Source: Lentisphaerae bacterium RIFOXYA12_64_32 (GTDB lineage Bacteria; Verrucomicrobiota; Lentisphaeria; Oligosphaerales; YB12-FULL-65-16). Taken from it: 36,614 nucleotides of DNA. Made by a program: the position numbers and the translations under genes. Positions within the stretch are counted from its first letter, which is position 1. Each line of letters starts with the position of its first letter. The stretch lies in assembly GCA_001803235.1 (NCBI GenBank), contig MHBL01000477.1, positions 1 through 36,614 on the forward strand, in the 5' to 3' direction. Below, piece after piece: positions 33,441 through 36,614 of this stretch. The notes beneath the pieces are model-generated. The model was not told the origin of the DNA and searched no databases. It saw nothing but the letters and a program-made list of their open reading frames with translations.

Positions 33441-34325
33441 TCACTCCAGCACCTTTGCGTGGGTCGCCGCGGGGTCGGCCAGGGGCGGCGTTGCCGGCGA
33501 CGTCTGTGGGACCATTCGGCGTTGGCGGCCGGCGAGGGGTTGCGGTACGGCCTGCACGCGGCGCACGGCGAGGAACAGGTCCCAGCCTTCGTGGATGGTC
33601 CGCAGATTGAGATAGTACATGAATTTGGCGACGCAGCAGTAGATCTGGCTCACGGCCAACCCGGCCAGGAAGGGTATCTCGCCCAGGACGCGCACGGAGA
33701 TCCGGACGTCGACCTCGCGGAGGAACACCAGCTTGACGGTGTACCAGGTCATGTAGACGCCAATGAGAACCAAAGCCCCGGTGAAGGCGTTGGCCGCGAG
33801 GAAGAGCCGGTACTGCAGGCCAAGCTGCTCGCGGAAGTTCCGGACTCGCACGGCGAGGTCTTTTGTGGACAGGCCCTCGAGGAGGATGATCTCTTCGAGA
33901 AAGTACTCGGTGTACCATTTCAGGCCGAGGCCGACGACGGTGACGATGGGCAGCAGTCGTGCGGCCGCCAGGCGCCAGGGGGTTGAGAAGCGGGTTCGGA
34001 GCAGCACGCCGGTAGCGGCCAGGGGCGAGACTTCCGTGGTGAATACCGCGTCTGCGGCTAAGGCGAGGAACGGCAAGCGGAACAGCAGCGTGAGGAAGAG
34101 GGCGGCTACGAGCACCAGGTAGACCTTGAGCAGAGAATCGGGGCGTCCGGTGTTGAACTCGGCCCAACGGCACAGGCCGTAGAGGGTCAGGACGAAGGGG
34201 ACTCCCAGGAGGACTCCCAAAACGAAGAATTTCGAAAAGTTCTGGCGCAGGAAGAGAAACGCGAGGTCCTGCACCTCCCAGATCGTTCGTTCCCGGAGCC
34301 GGATGCGGCAGGCGTCAAGTTTCAT
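33441..34325 (-). CDS. Multi-pass membrane protein of the MoxR operon
   Basis: A 294-residue protein with about five hydrophobic helices (around 32-52, 68-92, 118-138, 174-196 and 210-228) and a soluble tail rich in Pro and Ala. No catalytic motif is recognised. Its ATG at 34325 overlaps the last 11 bases of the SpoIIM-like gene, so the two are translationally coupled. Uncharacterised membrane proteins at this place are common in such operons. It probably acts with the SpoIIM and RDD proteins in a membrane complex; this is inference. Confidence 0.7.
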   Translation of the reverse strand: MKLDACRIRLRERTIWEVQDLAFLFLRQNFSKFFVLGVLLGVPFVLTLYGLCRWAEFNTGRPDSLLKVYLVLVAALFLTLLFRLPFLALAADAVFTTEVSPLAATGVLLRTRFSTPWRLAAARLLPIVTVVGLGLKWYTEYFLEEIILLEGLSTKDLAVRVRNFREQLGLQYRLFLAANAFTGALVLIGVYMTWYTVKLVFLREVDVRISVRVLGEIPFLAGLAVSQIYCCVAKFMYYLNLRTIHEGWDLFLAVRRVQAVPQPLAGRQRRMVPQTSPATPPLADPAATHAKVLE

Positions 34326-35304
34326 GCGGCGCCCTCCGTCCCAGGACCAGGAAGTAAACGACGAGGATGGCGCACGACAGCGCGCAGAGCCCGTACTTGA
34401 AGAAGATGGGTACGGGCAGGGGCGACCAGAAGCCTTCGATGAAGGCGGCCATGAGGATGAGGGCGGAGGCGACCCCGATCATGGGTATCGACTCGCGGGC
34501 GGTGCGGCGCAGCGCGGCGAGGCGCGAGTAGCCGTTGGTGTCCACCAGCGAGTAGCCCAGCTTCATTCCCGCGGCGCCGGCGACCGCGATGCCGGTGAGC
34601 TCGAACGGTGCATGGGACAGAACGAAGGTGACGAAGTTAGGCCCACAGGAGCTGCTGAGCATGCAGCCGAAGATCGCACCGAGCAGGAAGCCGTTCAGGA
34701 ACAAGGACAGCACACTGCCCAAACCGAAGAATATGCCGGTGGCGAAACACTGCAACGCGATGGTCAGGTTGTTGCGGATGTAGAAACTGCTCATGGCCAC
34801 GTTGACGGGCAGATTGCGGCCGCTTGGCGCTTCCCCGTACATGCTCTCCAGTTGTGACATCATGGACTCGCCGAGCACGGCGCGCGAGTAGTCCACCTCG
34901 AAATAGGCCAGGGCCATGGACAGCAGGAACGGCAGGAAGAACGTCACCATGGCCACCCGGAAGCATGGGTCGCGGTAGATTCTTGGGGGCACGTCCCGGA
35001 GCAGGATCTCACGCAGGCGCGGCCAGCGCGGCAGCGGCTGGGCCACGGAACGGTAGAGCTGCGAGTGCGCCCGGGAGACGAGGGAGTGCAGGTACTGAAT
35101 GACCGGTTCGGAGAGCTGGCGCGCGTTGGCCAGGCACAGGTCGCTGCACAGGTCGCGATAGAGCCGGCAGAACTGTGTCACGTGACGTCCGGCGCCGCCT
35201 TCCACCCGCGAACTGCCCAGAAGATAGGTCAGATGTTCCAGGCGCAGCCAGCGGCGCGTCTGGCGGTCCAGGGCCAGCGTCTGTGTTTGTCCTCGTTCAG
35301 TCAC
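34315..35304 (-). CDS. Stage II sporulation protein M-like (DUF95) membrane protein
   Basis: A 329-residue protein with a soluble helical N-terminal part of about 110 residues, then about five membrane helices (starting FRVAMVTFFLPFLLSMALAY). The SpoIIM/DUF95 signature region includes FYIRNNLTIALQCFATGIFFGLGSVLSLFLNG and the loop LSHAPFELTGIAVAGAAGMKLG with the characteristic His-x-x-x-Glu. Non-sporulating bacteria carry it in MoxR/DUF58/RDD operons, as here. The ATG at 35304 overlaps the RDD gene by eight bases. Confidence 0.88.
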   Translation of the reverse strand: MTERGQTQTLALDRQTRRWLRLEHLTYLLGSSRVEGGAGRHVTQFCRLYRDLCSDLCLANARQLSEPVIQYLHSLVSRAHSQLYRSVAQPLPRWPRLREILLRDVPPRIYRDPCFRVAMVTFFLPFLLSMALAYFEVDYSRAVLGESMMSQLESMYGEAPSGRNLPVNVAMSSFYIRNNLTIALQCFATGIFFGLGSVLSLFLNGFLLGAIFGCMLSSSCGPNFVTFVLSHAPFELTGIAVAGAAGMKLGYSLVDTNGYSRLAALRRTARESIPMIGVASALILMAAFIEGFWSPLPVPIFFKYGLCALSCAILVVYFLVLGRRAPHET

Positions 35305-36082
35305 GCCCCAGCTCCTTTTCCGTACCCGTGGGTTGGGTCAGGGCGATACAGACGGCGGCAACCACGCGGTCCGGATCGAGTTCCTGGGGCATGTTGGTGA
35401 CGGCCAGCAGCCGGGGGACCAGGGGGCGGATAAGCTCTTCGCGCAAGGCCGCGGGCAGGTTGGCGCGCTTGGCCCCGTACAGCAGCACGGCCTGGCGCAG
35501 GTCGCGTTCCAGTCGCATCCCGGCGGGGAGCTGCATAACGAGCGGCTCGATATCCGGCGGGATGTCGTCGCGACCGGGCATGCGGGATGGACGGTCTTCG
35601 ACCACGACCATGGTGCCGGCGGCCATGTCGCCCAGACGCTGAGCCTTGCTGGACAAAATGGCCGAGATCACGCCGACGCCGTACACGAGCGGGAATTGGT
35701 CGGCCGGTCGAAGCAGGTTGCGGACGACGCTTTGCTGCCAGGTCAGCGGGGTCCCGTCGATGCCGATGACCCGCAGGCCGAGCACGCGCTTGCCGGGGGA
35801 CTGGCCGTTCCAGAAGATCTCGAAACCGACGAAATACAGCCACTCGAGGATGAACATCAAGACCAGCATGCTGCCCCAGCCAAAACCTTCGGAGTACTTC
35901 GTGAGAAGGCCGAAGCCGATGTACGCGCCGCTCTTGACCACGGCGTCAAGGCAGAAAGCGAAAGCACGCGAACCTGCACCGGCAAGGCGGTACTGAAACC
36001 GCACATGCTCAGGCGTCAACAGTTCCATGACAGTGTCAAGCGGCGGCTTTGCCGCCGCTGACGATTGTGCCGGTATTGACAT
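35297..36082 (-). CDS. RDD-family membrane protein
   Basis: A 261-residue protein with the RDD domain at about 30-165: the Arg of GAGSRAFAFCLDAVVKSGAY, the Asp in that helix, and the second conserved block WNGQSPGKRVLGLRVIGIDG, with three membrane helices. A soluble C-terminal part of about 95 residues follows. ATG 36082 was chosen because GGTGAG lies six bases upstream; an ATG at 36103 is in frame. It is the first gene of the minus-strand MoxR operon, so the operon promoter should lie at 36083-36260, where no clear -35/-10 pair was recognised. Confidence 0.85.
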   Translation of the reverse strand: MSIPAQSSAAAKPPLDTVMELLTPEHVRFQYRLAGAGSRAFAFCLDAVVKSGAYIGFGLLTKYSEGFGWGSMLVLMFILEWLYFVGFEIFWNGQSPGKRVLGLRVIGIDGTPLTWQQSVVRNLLRPADQFPLVYGVGVISAILSSKAQRLGDMAAGTMVVVEDRPSRMPGRDDIPPDIEPLVMQLPAGMRLERDLRQAVLLYGAKRANLPAALREELIRPLVPRLLAVTNMPQELDPDRVVAAVCIALTQPTGTEKELGRD

Positions 36083-36261
36083 CCAAATCTCACCGCGACC
36101 CATGAACCTGGCTGGGACGGAGGGAATGCCCCGGCGCTGGTTCGTGCGGGCGTCTCTTCATCATTCAGGACGCGCGCCCGGGTGCCAACGCAGGCTGCGG
36201 GCATCTCCCCGGGAAGGGAACCAGTATAGCGTCTGGACGGGGGAGTTCAAGACTCGCCCGC

Positions 36262-36581
36262 GTGCCGGTCCGGGCGCACCCGCTCGTAGCCAAAGAGAGC
36301 AACCTGGCGCGCGGTTCCAGCCAGAGCAGGTCATTCTGTTTGGCTCCTATGCCCGTGGGCAGACTGGTCCGGACAGCGATGTCGACCTGCTCGTCGTGGT
36401 CAGCGGCACAGATTCGACACGAGAGACCTGCCTCCGCATCCGCAAGGCATTGCACGACATTCGCGTTCCCAAGGACATTGTCGTGGATCGGCCCGAGGAG
36501 TTCGCGTGGCGCAAGGAGATCGTCGGCACGATCGAGTACCCGGCGGTGCGAGAGGGGAAGTTGCTCTATGCGAAGGCTTGA
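36262..36581 (+). CDS. Minimal nucleotidyltransferase (MNT) with probable 2-nt frameshift near its start
   Basis: The body, FQPEQVILFGSYARGQTGPD with SDVDLLVVV, is the active-site signature of MNT-type nucleotidyltransferases (GSYARG and the paired aspartates of DVD), and the protein continues to the stop at 36579-36581. In its own frame there is no plausible start codon just upstream. In another frame a GTG at 36262 reads VPVRAHPLVAK, a normal MNT beginning. Removing one GC dinucleotide from GGCGCGCGG near 36305-36314 joins both parts as LARFQPEQV. So this is either a slippage frameshift or a sequence error. These proteins usually work with a HEPN partner as toxin-antitoxin-like pairs; the next gene fits that. 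Confidence 0.6.
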
Positions 36582-36614
36582 TCAAGTCCTCGCCGTGGTC
36601 GCAGAGTGGGTGCA
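36568..36614 (+). CDS. Start of a possible HEPN-domain partner protein (cut by window end)
   Basis: An ATG at 36568 overlaps the end of the nucleotidyltransferase gene by 14 bases and reads MRRLDQVLAVVAEWV to the window end. The beginning resembles HEPN proteins encoded next to MNT genes (usually ...WL/V-x-KAE...). Only 15 codons are visible, so the call rests mainly on position. Confidence 0.4.
   Translation, partial: MRRLDQVLAVVAEWV

Overview
The window is GC-rich bacterial DNA (roughly 60-65 percent by eye) carrying about 24 protein genes, one clear pseudogene and an unusually rich set of palindromic intergenic repeats. No rRNA, tRNA, CRISPR array or full transposase gene was seen. The gene mix suggests a heterotroph of a PVC-like or related environmental lineage (Planctomycetota, Lentisphaerota/Kiritimatiellota or Hydrogenedentota): large secreted sugar-active proteins, an ECF sigma factor next to a membrane protein and a PDZ protein, a MoxR/DUF58/DUF4129 operon, and short dispersed repeats in almost every gap. 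This placement is inference; no marker gene is present.

Layout. 1-6.3 kb: a stand-alone response regulator, a secreted DUF6259 glycosidase-like protein with a carbohydrate-binding insert, and a histidine kinase/response regulator pair. 6.3-7.6 kb: an OFA-family MFS transporter. 8.0-11.3 kb: biotin genes bioB, bioF and a bioH-like esterase behind a promoter overlapped by a probable BirA operator. 11.3-15.9 kb (minus): GH38 alpha-mannosidase, M28 peptidase and a decayed GH42 beta-galactosidase. 16.5-18.8 kb: ECF sigma factor, single-pass membrane protein (candidate anti-sigma factor) and exported PDZ protein. 18.9-21.7 kb (minus): type IIA Ca2+ ATPase. 22.4-27.2 kb: exported beta-helix/CBM9-like protein, amidohydrolase and HAD-IIA phosphatase. 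27.4-36.1 kb (minus): RDD, SpoIIM-like, membrane protein, DUF4129, DUF4350, MoxR, DUF58, an unknown membrane protein and a GNAT acetyltransferase, mostly joined by overlapping stop and start codons. 36.3 kb to the end: a minimal nucleotidyltransferase with a probable frameshift and the first codons of a possible HEPN partner.

The most interesting signal is non-coding. At least six fold-back elements of about 150-370 bp, built as terminal inverted repeats around nested GC-rich hairpins, occupy the gaps. One (766-1037) has perfect 23-bp terminal repeats and an 8-bp direct duplication of flanking DNA, so it transposed. In three unrelated elements (766-1037, 4071-4436, 31001-31234) the terminal repeat runs into the 3' end of a minus-strand gene and supplies its last few codons and stop, with the stop 14-18 nt inside the element. 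For the first element the pre-insertion gene end can be reconstructed from the sequence. Two elements also sit inside the MoxR operon and may split it into separately controlled parts.
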